A DNA stretch of 64,000 nt from Spiroplasma endosymbiont of Nebria brevicollis (lineage in GTDB: Bacteria; Bacillota_I; Bacilli_A; Mycoplasmatales; VBWQ01), in NCBI RefSeq assembly GCF_964030895.1, contig NZ_OZ034986.1:310001-374000 (forward strand), in the 5' to 3' direction. The position numbers were made by a program, and so were the translations under genes. Below the pieces are notes generated by a model. It made no database searches. It saw only the letters and a list, made by a program, of their open reading frames with translations, and was not told where the DNA came from. Shown in pieces: positions 31,074 through 43,425 of the stretch (positions are counted from its first letter, which is position 1; every line of letters starts with the position of its first letter).

Positions 31074-33602
31074 ATGAAAAAGAAAATTTATGCGCTATTA
31101 GGAGTTAGCATTTTAACTGCCCCTGCCTTGACTATTAGTTGTGCTTTTGATTTTTTAGGGATTGATTTAAGTACATTACCTAATTATGACTGAAGTCTTG
31201 AAGAACCTTACGGTTCTAATTACCAAAAAGTTGTTAATGAAGCAAATAATGTCACTAATATGGGTAATATTAATATTAAACATAATCAGCGTTATCTTGA
31301 TTATCATAATTTTAATACTGGTTTCAAAAATGATACGGGCATTAAAAAACAAGCAGTTACTGGTATCCCATTAAACTCAGCATTTTTACCTAATGGTAAC
31401 GAGCGAAAAGATTTTGGTGAAACTGATAAAAATAAAATGTTTGAACCGATTAATAGTATTCTTGATTGAAGTCCTGCTACTGACCATGATGCTAAATATA
31501 ACCAAAGTGATGTTCCATTACTTGCGACTAAAAAAGTTGCTGCCAAATGAGTTAATAGCCAAAATGAAAACCTCAAGACACTTGACTTAGGGTTAAGCGT
31601 TAAAACAACTAGTGGTGCTAATACCATAGTTGGTACGAAACGTACTTTTGATTATAACTTTAATAATTGACAATATGTTGATACTTTTGTTGCATGAGCT
31701 GGTGCAATTAATGAAGGGATTATTGTCCCTCCTGCTGCTGATGATATTAACCAAGCCCATATTAATGGCACAAGAATTTTGGGAACCATTTTCCTAGATG
31801 GTTTTCATGGTTTAAGTAAAAGTGATTTAAAAGATTATGTTAAAACTGACAACAATGGTAATTACTTAATTGTTGATGTGTTAATTAACATGGCTAAATA
31901 TATGGGATTTGATGGTTGAATTTATAATAATGAACCTAATGGTGGTTCACCCAATGGTTTAGTTATGGATAGTCAAAACTCGATCAATATTGTCCGACAG
32001 TTTACAAACAAAACTAAAAATAGTAGTGATGAATCGATTAAAAACTTACAAATGATTACTTATAAAAATGATGGTAATCTAAAATATCTATCTAATGGTA
32101 AACTCTTAGATAGCGAAGCTGATAATTTATCAAAAGCTGCTACTGGTCGTTTTTTACAAGATTTCTATACTTATCCTAATGATAGTGCCCAGTGAAATGC
32201 TAATCATCGGCAATATAACAAGTTTGATACGTACAATTTATACAATCTTGGTGGTTGAGTAGGGGGTCAAATTTTTTACAATAAAACACGAATGGGAACT
32301 CGTAATATTAATGAGTTAACACAAGAACATTTTGACAGTGCTGGCAATCGTTATCATGACCCGATTCAAGAACAAAATGATTATCAAAACAATAAATGAA
32401 CATTTAGTGGTCAAGATATTAATTCCATAAGTATGTTTGCTTCAACAACTCCTGTTGATTTGGCACGTATGTATTTAGAAAATTTAGGTCATCCAATTAC
32501 CATCGCTGATGATACATATGCCACAGTTTATGCTAACTATCTTGATGATATGGTTTATACTGGTCACAATCGTCATTTAAGTAATGATGATAAAGGCACT
32601 ACTTCATGATTACCAAAAACTGATGTTAGTAGTTTAAGTTATGGTATTGGGGATAAGGAATTAGAAAATACAGTTTTATTTGATAATGTTGTTCATGCTT
32701 TACAACAATTTAAAACTAACTTTTCGACAGGTAACGGTCAAATCTTTGTAAATGATGATGGTAAACAAATTAATAATTATCCTTGAAATAATCGCCGCCT
32801 TGCTGATACGACACCTACCTACAAATGAGATATTAAAGATAGCACTACTAATGATAATGATAAAAATATCTTTGGTTTTTATGATTACTATCATGCTTAT
32901 CGTAAAGGTAATGCGTTAGCATTAGGTGGTGGTTTTGATCAAAATGGTAAAATTTTACCTGTTAAATTTAATAGTGAAAAACAATGAAATATTATGGGTA
33001 CTAACTATAGTAATAATAAAAAAATTATTAATTGAAAATACAAAGTTAGTGGTAATCATAATAGTGATTTTGATGTCAACTTAGGAGTTACTTTTGATGA
33101 TGGTAGTTATCATTCATTAGCACCTGTTAATAGTGATGATGGTAACTGCTGAGTTAGTATGACTGTCAACTTAGATTCTTTAACAATCCCTACTAATACT
33201 AAGATTGCTAAATTAGGATTAGATATTAAACCTCATAATCGTATTACAACAACACCTGTTACTTTTGATGTTGGTGAGTTACGAATTAATTGTCCTGATA
33301 GTGTCAGTAATAGTAAAGATGACATTATTCCACCAATTAAGAAACTTGCTAGTGAGTATGCTATTACTCGTGATAATTTAACAAGTGTTAGATTAAACTG
33401 AGATGTTAATCCCATTAATAAAGAAAATATTGATTATTATGAAATTTATTTACAACAAGATGGTAACTACTACCGTTTAGGTGAAACTACTAGTTGTAAT
33501 TATTATGTTAAAAATTTAACATTAAATAGTGGTAGTAAAATTATTATTAAAAGTGTTAACAAATATAGTAGTGATGGTTATCAAAGTTGAGATATTGTTT
33601 AA
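31074..33602 (+). CDS. GH85 endo-beta-N-acetylglucosaminidase lipoprotein
   Basis: 842 aa surface lipoprotein: MKKKIYALLGVSILTAPALT with lipobox TISC. The GH85 catalytic domain shows GIIVPPAADDINQAHINGTR, GTIFLDGF, and AKYMGFDGWIYNNEP with the catalytic Asn-x-Glu pair. After it come a Trp/Tyr-rich beta-sandwich region and a C-terminal fibronectin-III-like domain (VRLNWDVNP ... YYEIYLQQDG ... KSVNKYSSDG). The family cleaves the chitobiose core of N-glycans, so this enzyme may trim host glycoproteins. Many TGA(Trp). Starts 6 bp after the permease. Confidence 0.87.
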
Positions 33603-33699
33603 TTATCTGGTTAATGCTTGAGAGTGTAGCAAGTATTAAATTAAAATGCTTTTTAAGAAGGTACTTTAGTTTAATTCAAAATATAACATTCAATAGACA

Positions 33700-33724
33700 A
33701 AAACGCTCTAATTGGCGTTTTCTT
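33700..33724 (+). terminator. Terminator of the ABC-GH85 operon
   Basis: AAAACGC/GCGTTTT around TCTAATTG, followed by CTTGTATT; short but well placed between convergent genes. Confidence 0.6.
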
Positions 33725-33727
33725 GTA

Positions 33728-34024
33728 TTAGTTAATTTTTAATGACAAAGGCTTGGAGTAATTATGTTCTTCCTTGATATTTTCAACTTCTTCTTCATAT
33801 TCAATAATTTTATCAAATATTTCTATTTCTCATGCTTTAAAACCATATTTATTATTACTTTCTTCTATTTTTGATACTTCTGGTATTTCTAAATTTTCAT
33901 TTGTAATAGTATCTTTTAATTTTACTTCTTTAAAGGTCAAACTATGGCTTTTAAGTACCTCATTAAAACCATTGAGAATTAAAATTTCTTCATTTGTTAA
34001 TTTTTCTTGACTTCTTGTAAGCAT
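33728..34024 (-). CDS. Small acidic protein, unknown
   Basis: 98 aa, soluble, Glu/Lys-rich, starting MLTRSQEKLTNEEILILNGF, with a predicted helical C-terminal half (IEYEEEVENIKEEHN). AAAGGAG precedes the start; one TGA(Trp). It lies convergent to the GH85 operon. No family recognised. Confidence 0.6.
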
Positions 34025-34140
34025 TGTTTTCTATTCTCCTTTTCAAAATGAAAACCTATTTACTTTAAAATAAAGCAATAGGTTAAAAACTATATTTAGT
34101 TTATAGATAGTATAGAAAAGAAAAACAAATTTGTCTATAG

Positions 34141-34917
34141 TTATTGATTATTTTTATTTACTTGACGATAAGTAAATGTGTTAAATAAAGTAGAAATCCC
34201 AACAACAATTAACGTAATAAAGACTGCAGCAATTAGTAATCATACCACACCTGGTATGCCAAATGAAGACTTATGAATATTTAAAAAGAAATATTGATAA
34301 GCTCATACCTTGCCAGCTTTATGACGAAACTCCCCACGAATTAACATTATTACTGCTCAAATAAGAGGATAAGCATAATATCTTCATAAATATTTTTTTC
34401 AAAATAGTTTTGTTGGTAAGACAGATGCTTGATCACGTTTCATAAAAAATACAAAATAAATTACTGTTACTACTGGACAAACCATATGTTGAATAACATT
34501 AGTAAATCATCCATAAAAACCGTGAATATCTTTGTGCAAAGCAGGTAATAACATAGTGTTAAAAATAATCCCAGTAATAGCAATAAAAGTAGTTATTCCT
34601 AATGTCATATAATGACCAAATCAGCGACTATCAGCTTTACCTTCACGATTATGAAATATTGCACCAAACACAAATCATAAGGCCACTAAAATATTGGTTT
34701 GAATGGTAAAGAATGATAAGTAATTTAAACTAAAATCACCTTTATCTTGTGTAAACCAACTTCAATTAACAGCATCATTTTTTTGCGAATCATTAACTGG
34801 AATACCATTGATAATGGGAGATAGTCATCCATATAATAAAGTAATAGTAAATAGGAAACCAAATCCTAATTTAAAATAAAACCTTCAATCTTTGAAGATT
34901 GTTGTGTCTTTAAACAT
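34141..34917 (-). CDS. Pr6Pr-family membrane protein
   Basis: 258 aa with about six spans and many Trp (TGA). Pattern: SFFTIQTNILVALWFVFG, then HYMTLGITTFIAITGIIFN, then GWFTNVIQHMVCPVVTVIYF, with a conserved His in the fourth block. This is the Mollicutes/fungal Pr6Pr type of unknown function. AAGAAGGAG before the ATG. Confidence 0.7.
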
Positions 34918-34983
34918 AATACTCCTTCTTTCTTTTAATGTCACACTTATATTAAGTATAACACTTATTAATTATATTATTTA

Positions 34984-35577
34984 CTACATGGCGTTATGAT
35001 GAATATTTTGTGTTTGATAATTAACTGTTGATGCAAAGTTATTAATAGCATTTTCATTAAAATTATGTTGGTAATGATTATTAAGGCCATTAGTTGCTGT
35101 TTTCTGATTTTTTGGTTTTTGACAGGGTTTATCATTATTCATTTTATTATGACACTTATCAAATAATTTTTTTAAACAATGTAGTGGTTTTAAAATATTA
35201 ATATGATGTTTAATACCATGGTTTAAAATATTAGTAACAGTAAAACGATGATGATTATGGTTAAATAAATAACAATAATTAATGTCAGCTATTCAATTAA
35301 TCATTTGTTGATTATTTTGATTAAGTACAGCAACTTCATACTTAAATTGTAAAAATAACAAAGCATCCTCAATGTTTTTACCTTTTTTTACTAAATGATA
35401 ATTATAGTTGCTACTTTTAGTAACCACAGTATTTTGTAGTAATATTTTAAGATGATAATTAATGACTTTTTGTACAATAGGTTTTACTTTTTTTAATTTT
35501 AAAATAATAATTACTGTTATAAAACCAATAAGCGCTCAAACACCACTAATAATTAATACTACTGTTCATCAATTCAT
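34984..35577 (-). CDS. Single-span membrane-anchored protein, unknown
   Basis: 197 aa. One helix at residues 4-28 (VVLIISGVWALIGFITVIIIL), then a cytoplasmic domain very rich in Asn and His (FNHNHHRF, HHIN, HHNAM). The His clusters could bind metal. Two adjacent TGA(Trp) codons follow the start. AGGAG before the ATG. Not recognised. Confidence 0.6.
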
Positions 35578-35689
35578 ATTTAACTCCTATTACAAATTTA
35601 TTTAAATAAAACAAAGACTACCTACCTTGTTTTAACACGCTAAGCAATCTTTCCATATTATTATTCTAACATATAGTTTTATATAATCA

Positions 35690-36430
35690 TTACTTTCTTT
35701 GTGATTCTGCTTGTTTAATTGCATCTTGTAAATCATTCTCAGCAATCTCATATTGTAAATAGCTATTACTTGTTGGTAATTGTAATTCCATATTATTTAA
35801 ATAGCTAATTTCAATATTAATTTTGTTACTAATTATATTAAAAACATGACCGCCTTGCGTTTTAGAAGAACTAATAAAATGACTATGAAAACCAGAAACA
35901 CCGATCGCACTAGCAAATTTAGGAGTTCAAAATCCGACAATATCACCACTGACATTGTTCATAGTCATTACTGTTTGGTCTTTAGTTGCTGCTAGTAATG
36001 ATGGGAAGGGGGTTGTTTGTTTTGTAACTGTTCTGACCATAACTTGTTGAAAACTACCAGTAATTTTATAAGCATAAAAAAGATTAGGTGATGGTAATGA
36101 TTGCATGATTTTAGTTTCTAATTGTTCATATGTAAGATTATCACAAGCAATTTTGATATTACTTTTGAATCACGTTAATGATGCAAATGGAGATGTCATA
36201 TCATCAGTTACTGTTTTCACTTGTCCTGAATTTAACATTTGATAAGCTTTACCATCTAAGATAATTAATTCACCATCAACACGATCAAAAGTACCAATGC
36301 CAAAATCACCCTTTGCTAATAATGCTTTAAAACTAATTGATCCATAAAAATCCTTACCCATGAGCGCAGAAATAGTGGAATATTGATAAAAACTATGATA
36401 TTTTTTTTCCATAACTAACAACTCTTTCAT
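35690..36430 (-). CDS. alsD: Alpha-acetolactate decarboxylase
   Basis: 246 aa zinc enzyme converting acetolactate to acetoin. The metal-site motif is HSHFISSSKTQGGHVF near residue 190, with YQYSTISALMGKDFYGSI at the N-terminus typical of the family. ATG 36430 is one base after the alsS stop, so translation is coupled; ATG 36412 is an alternative. Together with alsS it diverts pyruvate to neutral acetoin. Confidence 0.9.
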
Positions 36431-36431
36431 G

Positions 36432-38096
36432 CTAATAAATTTGATTTTCTAACATGGTTTGTCCTAAACCAATATTATCACTATAATCAATAACAATATC
36501 AACAATGACTGGGGTTTGATAACTTAATGCTTGCTTTAAAACATCTGCTAATTGTTCTTGTTTCTCAACACGTAAACCAATAGCACCAAAACTCTGCGCA
36601 TATTTGACAAAATCAACAGGACCTAAATCAACACCTGATGTTCGTTTATATTTCATAATTTGTTGAAATGCCACCATATCATATTTCCCATCATTTCAAA
36701 TTAAATGGACAATCGGTAACTTTAATCGCACTGCTGTTTCTAATTCCATGGCTGAAAATAAAAATCCCCCATCACCTGACATTGATACCACTTGTTGATT
36801 TGGTCGTACTAATGCAGCACCAATGGCTCATGGTAATGCTACTCCTAATGTTTGCATACCATTAGAAAATAATAATGTTCGTGGTTTATAACTACGAAAG
36901 TAGCGAGCCATTCAAATATAATGCGAACCAACATCACAAGTAACAGTAACACTATCATCAATCATACTACGTAAAGTATTAATTAAAAATAAGGGATGAA
37001 CCTTAGCATCTTTTTTCTCTATTATTTGTTGATTATCATTTAACTTAGTTTGTAATTTGCTTAAAAATAATAGTTTTTCTTTGCTTAGTTTTAAACCTTT
37101 AAATTGTTCCTTAAAAGTTTTTAATGTTAAACTAATATTACCAATAATTTCTAATACTGGTTGATAAAAATTATCAATATCACTAATTACTTCATCAATG
37201 TTAATTACTGGTGTTAAATTTTTATTTCAAATACGTGGATAGTATTCAATAGGATCATAACCAATGGTTATGATTAAGTCAGCATTATTTAATAACTCAT
37301 CACCTGGTTGATTTTTAAATAAACCTAACCGTCCATAGAAATTGCTTTCTAATTTACGCGTGATGATTCCTGCTGCTTGAAATGTTTCTACTACTGGAAA
37401 ACTATGGTTACGTAAAATGTTACCAATTTCTGTTGTGACACTAGTACTAGAAGCACGCATTCCTAACAAAAAGACAGGTAAGCGAGCAGCGTTTATTTTG
37501 TTAATTAATTCTTTAATTGTTTCATTTGTCGGAATTCCTAATTTGGGTTTGCTAGTAATTGCAGCAATTGCCTGTACTGCTACTGGTGAGGTAATAATAT
37601 CAGCAGGTAATGAAACAAAACTAGCACCAGGTATCCCATTTTCAGCACTACGAAAAGCATTAGTAATAGTTTCTGAAATATTATCTTGATGAATAACCTC
37701 TTTAGAAAACTTAGTAATTGGTGCAAACAAAGCAGCATTGTCCATTGATTGATGTGTCCGTTTTAAACGGTCTTGTCGTTGTACATTCCCAGCAATGGCA
37801 ACAATGGGGTCACCTTCAGCATTAGCTGTTACTAACCCTGTAGCTAAGTTAGAAGCACCAGGTCCTGAGGTTACTAATACAACTCCTGCCTTACCGGTAA
37901 TTCTACCCATGGCTGTTGCCATAAAGGCAGCATTTTGTTCATGTCTGGCCACAATTAATTGTGGACCACGGTCATTTAAAACATCAAACACTTTATCAAG
38001 TTTAGCACCAGGAATGCCAAAAATATATTTAACTCCTTGATTAATTAACGTGTCAACTACTAAATCAGCACCAGTTTTTATGATATCTTTTTTCAT
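36432..38096 (-). CDS. alsS: Catabolic acetolactate synthase
   Basis: 554 aa ThDP enzyme condensing two pyruvates to acetolactate. Motifs: catalytic Glu in [22 protein letters not shown]; the ThDP motif [14 protein letters not shown] followed by [14 protein letters not shown], typical of the FAD-independent AlsS type. No branched-chain synthesis genes are nearby, so the role is overflow metabolism. AAGGAG precedes ATG 38096; many TGA(Trp). A TATAAT-like box lies about 20 bp upstream of the ribosome site. Confidence 0.92.
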
Positions 38097-38263
38097 ATGT
38101 TGTTTCTCCTTATACATTATATCTTTTACTAATAAAATCTTAACACTAAATAAATCATTCTTATGAAAAAATATCAAAAACTGATTGTAAAAGAATTAAG
38201 AATTTAGCTAATAATTATGATAAGATTATAAAGATTTATCCATTTAGAAAGGAACATTTATTT

Positions 38264-39070
38264 ATGACTAAAAATGAAAAAAATAATGTCGAAATCATTA
38301 ATGTTTCTAAAAGTTATAACAAAAATGTTGTAATTAAAAACATTAGTTTGGACATTCCCATTGGTTCACGAATTGGGATTGTTGGTCCAAATGGAACAGG
38401 AAAAACTACGCTTTGTGAAATTATTTCGCAATTACGAGCACCTACTAGTGGTATTATTAATATTAAAGATGATTTAAAACTTGGAATGCAGTTACAAGAA
38501 ACTAAATATCCCCGTGGTGTTACTGGTTGAGACATGGCTCAATTTTATTTGCGTGCTTATCGTTTAAACAAATCAATTCAAGATATTCAAAAATTATTAT
38601 ATTATTTAGATGCCGAAGAATTTATTAATAAACCGATTATTACGTTATCAGGAGGACAGCAGCAAAAGATTAATATTTTATTAGCATTAATTGTTGAACC
38701 AGAATTATTAATATTAGATGAATTGGCCACTGGTTTGGATTTGGAAGTTCGCGAACGGATTTATGAATTACTAGAAAAAGAAGTTTTTATTGATTCTGAT
38801 TTATCAGTTTTAATTGTTTCGCACAATATGCAAGAAATTGAGCGTTTCTGTCAACAAGTTATTTTTATGTTTGAAGGTGCAATTATTAGTATTAATGATG
38901 TCAAAACTATTGTTAAAGAATATGGTAGTGTTGAAGAATATGTTAAAACTAAATTTAAAGAATATAAAATTGGTATGTATGATACTGAAGAATTAGCAAA
39001 ACGATTAGGAGGTGGTAGTAATGAAAAATGAGCTAAATCATGAAAAAAACATCTTAAAAAGCAAAATTAA
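38264..39070 (+). CDS. ABC transporter ATPase (ABC-2 type), second copy
   Basis: 268 aa. Walker A GPNGTGKTT, Q-loop GMQLQETKYP, signature LSGGQQQK, Walker B LLILDELATGLDL, H-loop VSHNMQE. TGA at 38528, 39029 and 39041 are Trp, extending the C-terminus 49 bp into the permease gene. AAAGGAAC before the start. Divergent from alsS. Paralogue of the 29366 ATPase. Confidence 0.88.
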
Positions 39071-39797
39071 TGACTGAGCAGTTATTAATTTATTTATTAG
39101 TTATTTAAAAAGTAATCGTTCTATTATTTTATTTTCCGTTTTAATTTCACCATTAATTTTTATTGCCGCTTCAATTTGAGGTAATAATTTGATGTTAGCA
39201 TCACCTAGTGGAAAGAGTATTGGGCGAATTGTGTTAATGATTATTTGATTAACACAAACTGCTTCATTGTCAATTCAAACTTTTTTAGCAATTTTATTAG
39301 ATTTAAAACAGAGTGTTGTTTATCGTCGAATTGGATTAACACGTATTAGTAAAAATAAATTTATTATTATGTCTTCATTATTTAACTTAGCATTAATTTT
39401 AATTTCTGATATTATTATTTTTATTGGAGTAATCATTGTGGGGTATGCTGTTCCATTATCACCAATGTTATCATCAATCTTTAGTTGACAATTATTAATC
39501 ATTATATTATTTACGTTAGTATTATCAATTACTATTACTATTGTTGCCTTGTTAATGTCAGTGCTTATTAAAAGTCGTACTGGACAAGCTATTGCTAGTT
39601 TATTTACTAGTTTATTAATTGTTGCCCCTTTAATTGTTTTAACTTATTTTTTAAGTGGCATTGTTAGTTCTAATTTTGTTGATACGATTGGTGTCGGTGG
39701 CGTTATTGGTATTTTTGTTGGTGCCTTTCTTGTTATTAATGTAATAAGTTGTGTTATTTATTTCTTAACATGAAAACTATTTAAATGATTTGATTAA
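39021..39797 (+). CDS. ABC-2 type permease, second copy
   Basis: 258 aa, six membrane spans starting at SIILFSVLISPLIFI. AGGAGGTGGTAGT lies just before ATG 39021, inside the ATPase gene. The conserved VVYRRIGLTRISKNKFI loop fits ABC-2 exporters. Several TGA(Trp). Confidence 0.85.
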
Positions 39798-39906
39798 ATT
39801 ATTAATGCAATAACAATACTTTATTTAAAATTTTCCTTAATTTCTCCTTTATATACTGTACACTTATAATTATTACGTTCAATTTAGAAAGGAAAATAAC
39901 CAATTT

Positions 39907-41022
39907 ATGGCATTTAAAATTATGTGTCCCCATTGTCACAAACCAATTACAGAAAAAGATTTTCAAGAAAATGAACAAGCAATTGCTCATTTACAAGAAT
40001 TTTTTAATAGTCAAGAAACAAAATATAAACAAGAATTAACAGATAAATTGCAAAGTCAGTGATTAACACAACAAAAAGCGATTTTAGAAGCACAACTAAA
40101 AACCCAAGAAGCACAATTAACAAAAGACCAACAAAAAGTTGTTCAACAATTACATACCGAAAAACAAAAGGAATTAAATAACCTTAATAATAAAATCCAA
40201 GAATTAGTTATTGAAAATAAAAACTTTGAAGCCGAACTAAAAACCCAACTAACCGCAAAAGAATTATCTGTTTTAAAAGAGAAACAAACAATAATTGATA
40301 CTATTAAAGACCAAAATATTAAAAAAGAAAGTGAATTAAATTTAAAAATTGCTGAACTAACACTAAAACTAGAACAAGGACGTAATATTAAAAGTGGTAT
40401 TTTAGGTTCTAATTTAGAAAACGATTTCGAACGAACAATGAACACTTTTTACTTAAGCGATAACTTTGAAAAAACAACAAAAGCTATTAATGGTCGCAAA
40501 CCCGATTTCATGTTAGGCATTACTAATCCACGCAATGAAAAAAAAGAAATGGGAAAAATCTTATTTGAATTAAAGAATCAAGAAAAATTAATACTTAGTG
40601 ATGTTGAAGACAAGTTAGTCAAAGAATTAAAAGAATGAAATGGTGACTTTGGACTAATCATTTGAGCATATGCTCATGCCCCATTTACGCATTCTAAAAC
40701 CCACAATAATATTTTCATTGTTAATACTGATTTTGAGATTTTAGTATTAATAGTTAATGTTTTAAAAATGTTAATCAACAAGAGATTTACCTTAGAAAAC
40801 CAACAACAAATTAAAGACCAAGATGAAAAAATGATGGAAAAATTTAAATCATGAATGGAAAATGACTTTAACAAACTAATCGGAAAAGTTATGGGTGAAT
40901 TTGATAAATTTGATAAAAGTATCTCGGATTTAGGAAAAACAACTGCTAATTTAACAAAAATTAAAGATAATTTAAAAACAATTCTAACTGAAAAAATTGA
41001 GAATAAACTAAAAACCTTCTAA
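39907..41022 (+). CDS. DUF2130 coiled-coil protein
   Basis: 371 aa. An N-terminal MCPHCHKPI (zinc-finger-like), a long coiled coil (about residues 15-160, QKAILEAQLKTQEAQLTK-like heptads), then the DUF2130 domain: GSNLENDFER, NGRKPDFMLG, and SDVEDKLVKELKEWNGDFGL. The last domain resembles nuclease-fold proteins, but activity is not established. AAAGGA ribosome site. Stand-alone gene. Confidence 0.82.
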
Positions 41023-41075
41023 AATTTTGTGATATGTTATAATTATTTAACAGATCACTGGTGGGGGTAAAGAAA

Positions 41076-42140
41076 ATGAAAAAGATTCTTAGATTTTTCA
41101 CGTTTCTTAGTAGCTTATCGATAGTTACTATTAACAGTTTACTAGTAACAGGATGCTCATTATTTGCTCATAATTTTAACCGTAATGACAAAGTTAGTAT
41201 GTTACAATATGACATTCCTGGTGAACATGATTTTATTTTGAAATATGAAACTGAAATCGCTAACAAAGCCAGCGATACTAGCATTAATGAGTTTAATAAT
41301 TTGTATGATAATACTACTAGTAAAAAAAATGTATTATGGCAAAATTATGCTAGTCTTCAATCTGACCTATTGAATACTAAAATGGGAATCGGTTATAGTG
41401 AAACTAATTGGGATCAATTGCTTAATGAAGAAAAAGTTACTAATGATGAAAAGACCGTAGGAGAAAATAATATTCTCCGTCTTTACAACATCATTGGTCA
41501 ATTATATGGTAAAGATGTGGTAACAAAACTAATTCAAAATATTACTGAAGTACCATTAAATAATAACATTGTAGCATGAACAATTTATGATCCTAGTTAT
41601 AATAATTTAAGAATGGGCTTTGATAGTGAATCTTTTAACACTAGTTTTATCGATCAAGAATATCGTGAAGGATGATGGGCATCTGATGATATTATTAGTA
41701 TTGTTGCTCATGAATTTGGTCATGCACTAAGTATTTATTTAAGTTTAGATGATACCAAACGTGATACTTTTAATAATAATTGAAACGTAAAAAGTAATAA
41801 TGAGAATTGTAATTTAGGACCATCTGTTACTAAAAATAATAGTTTATCTGTACAATCGCAACATCTAATTCCTGAGTGTGTAGACAACTTTATGCAATAT
41901 TTAAATATAAAAGATAATGTTGTGATTACTAATGAAGTAGAAAAAAAATTATTTCCATTAGTGGTGGTACGTAGTAATTTTGGTCGTGGTTATTGAATTA
42001 ATCTAGATATGAAGATTCCCCCAGATGAGTTATTTGCTGAAGCATTTAGCGAATGAATATTAACTCCAGAAACACAAAGGAATTGTAATTGAGAGTTGTT
42101 AAATGATTTCTTCATGGATTATTTACCTAGTATTTTTTAA
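41076..42140 (+). CDS. Zinc-metallopeptidase-like surface lipoprotein
   Basis: 354 aa. Signal peptide MKKILRFFTFLSSLS with lipobox VTGC (about residue 27). The zincin motif is VAHEFGHALSIYL (HExxH, about residue 218), and a downstream ELFAEAFSEWI supplies a candidate third Glu ligand, as in gluzincin-like peptidases. ATG 41076 is preferred over GTG 41061 because GGGGGT lies between them. It would act outside the cell, perhaps on host proteins. Terminator follows. Confidence 0.82.
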
Positions 42141-42155
42141 CAAGAATTTACTATT

Positions 42156-42186
42156 AAAATGATACCTTATGTATCATTTTGTTTTT
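42156..42186 (+). terminator. Terminator of the metallopeptidase gene
   Basis: AAAATGATAC/GTATCATTTT with loop CTTAT, then GTTTTTG. Confidence 0.82.
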
Positions 42187-42599
42187 GTAAAAGATATGAG
42201 TTAGATAAGTTTGTGCGACCCGAAAATCGTAATTTTGTAAGGGTTCAATTATCTTTTCTCTAGACATCAGAGATAATGCATGTCTCACATTCTACTGAGG
42301 ACTTTAAAAGAAAATAGTCCTAAAAAAGGGTTGTTAATCCATTTTTTTAATTATATAATTATTCATAAAATAAAGATTTGATTTAAAATCGTGGTTAATT
42401 AATTTTAGTTAACAGCGATTTTTTATTGTTTTTTATTTTAAAATTAAAGAAAAAGGAAGAAAATATTAATTTATAACAAAAGTAGTGATACATTATAAAG
42501 TTTAATTTATCAATAAAAGGCAGATTGTTAATACAAATGCAACGATTTAATTAAAATTTAAACTATATATGTAGTGTGATGGTAAAAATTAGGTCACCA
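42187..42599. other. Repeat-rich intergenic region
   Basis: No gene. It contains hairpins (GGACTTT near 42299 with AGTCC near 42317, and AAAATCG near 42386 with CGATTTT near 42415), a stretch at 42523-42561 resembling part of the 29.13-kb relaxase remnant, and the outer arm of the repeat that ends at 42623. It looks like overlapping remnants of mobile DNA. Confidence 0.5.
42523..42561 (-). repeat. Second copy of a relaxase-remnant segment
   Basis: GATTGTTAATACAAATGCAA continuing to ATTTAATTAAAATTTA matches 29127-29164 with a handful of substitutions, in the same orientation. On the minus strand both encode ILIKSLxLY, as in the Mob-like remnant. Confidence 0.6.
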
Positions 42600-42623
42600 C
42601 TACTTTTCTACAAAATTAAAAAA
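42561..42623 (-). repeat. Dispersed repeat, copy 1 (left arm of the kinase-like cassette)
   Basis: On the minus strand, TTAATTTTGTAGAAAAGTA and about 40 further bases match 50689-50750 closely, including ATCACACTACAT. Its inner 24 bp (42600-42623) is the inverted partner of 43426-43449. Confidence 0.7.
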
Positions 42624-42647
42624 TTATTTTAGAAAGAAGAAAAAATA

Positions 42648-43414
42648 ATGCCTCAAAAAAGTGAAATTATTCGTAAAATATTTCAAGAAAATAAAATATT
42701 AATTATTACAGGACTGCATGGTGTTGGTAAAGGAACAACAATAGAAAAGTTACTAGAAGAAAAATATAAAGATTTAAAATTAGAATTATGTCATAAAGTT
42801 ACTAATAAAATAAATGGATCAGATAAAAAAGGTATATTAAAAACTTCAAACGAACAATTTAATCAAGAAAAAGAAAATAATATTATTTTTTTTTAAAAAA
42901 TAGTTGCAAAGAACCAAATGAATTAAAAAGATTAACAGGATTTAGAATTTCTGAAATGCTAAAAATTATTAATAATGGAAAGATACCAATTTTAGAAATT
43001 GGTGATAATAAAAATTCTTTAGAATTTTTACAAATGAATAATCTTTTAAATCAAAAGCATATTTTAATAGTTTATATTAATTCTACTAATAAAGAACAAA
43101 TATTAAAACAAATTAAAACTCGTGGTAGAGGAAATGAAGTAGGAATAATTAGAAAAAATAATTCTAATGAAAAATCAAGAAAAGCAAACCTAATCGAAAA
43201 CGTTTGTAATTATGTTGTTATAAACAAACCAAAAGAACAAGAACAACTTGTTAAAGAAATTTCAGAAATTATTAAAAATGTTTTTGATTTAAAAAAAGAA
43301 GATTCAATGCAAGAAACGCTTTTAAAAATACAAAATATAGATGAAATACAAGAAGATTTAAATTATCATCGCAAACAAGATAATGTTTCTACAAAACAAG
43401 GATTTTCACTTTAA
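42648..43414 (+). pseudogene. Guanylate-kinase-like P-loop NTPase (frameshifted)
   Basis: ATG 42648 begins MPQKSEIIRKIFQEN; Walker A is GLHGVGKGTT, one residue pattern away from the SGPSGVGKGA of true Gmk at 55 kb. The frame stops at 42894 in a T-run; one frame over it continues ELKRLTGFRISEMLKIINNG and IPILEIGDNKNSLEF to the stop at 43412. Rejoined, about 255 aa, with a charged C-terminal extension absent from Gmk. It is flanked by 24-bp inverted repeats and is probably accessory. The substrate is unknown. Confidence 0.6.
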
Positions 43415-43425
43415 ATAAGATAATG

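Noticed and set aside
37417..38040. Plus-strand frames opposite alsS
   Set aside because: Antisense shadows; alsS carries the ThDP motifs.
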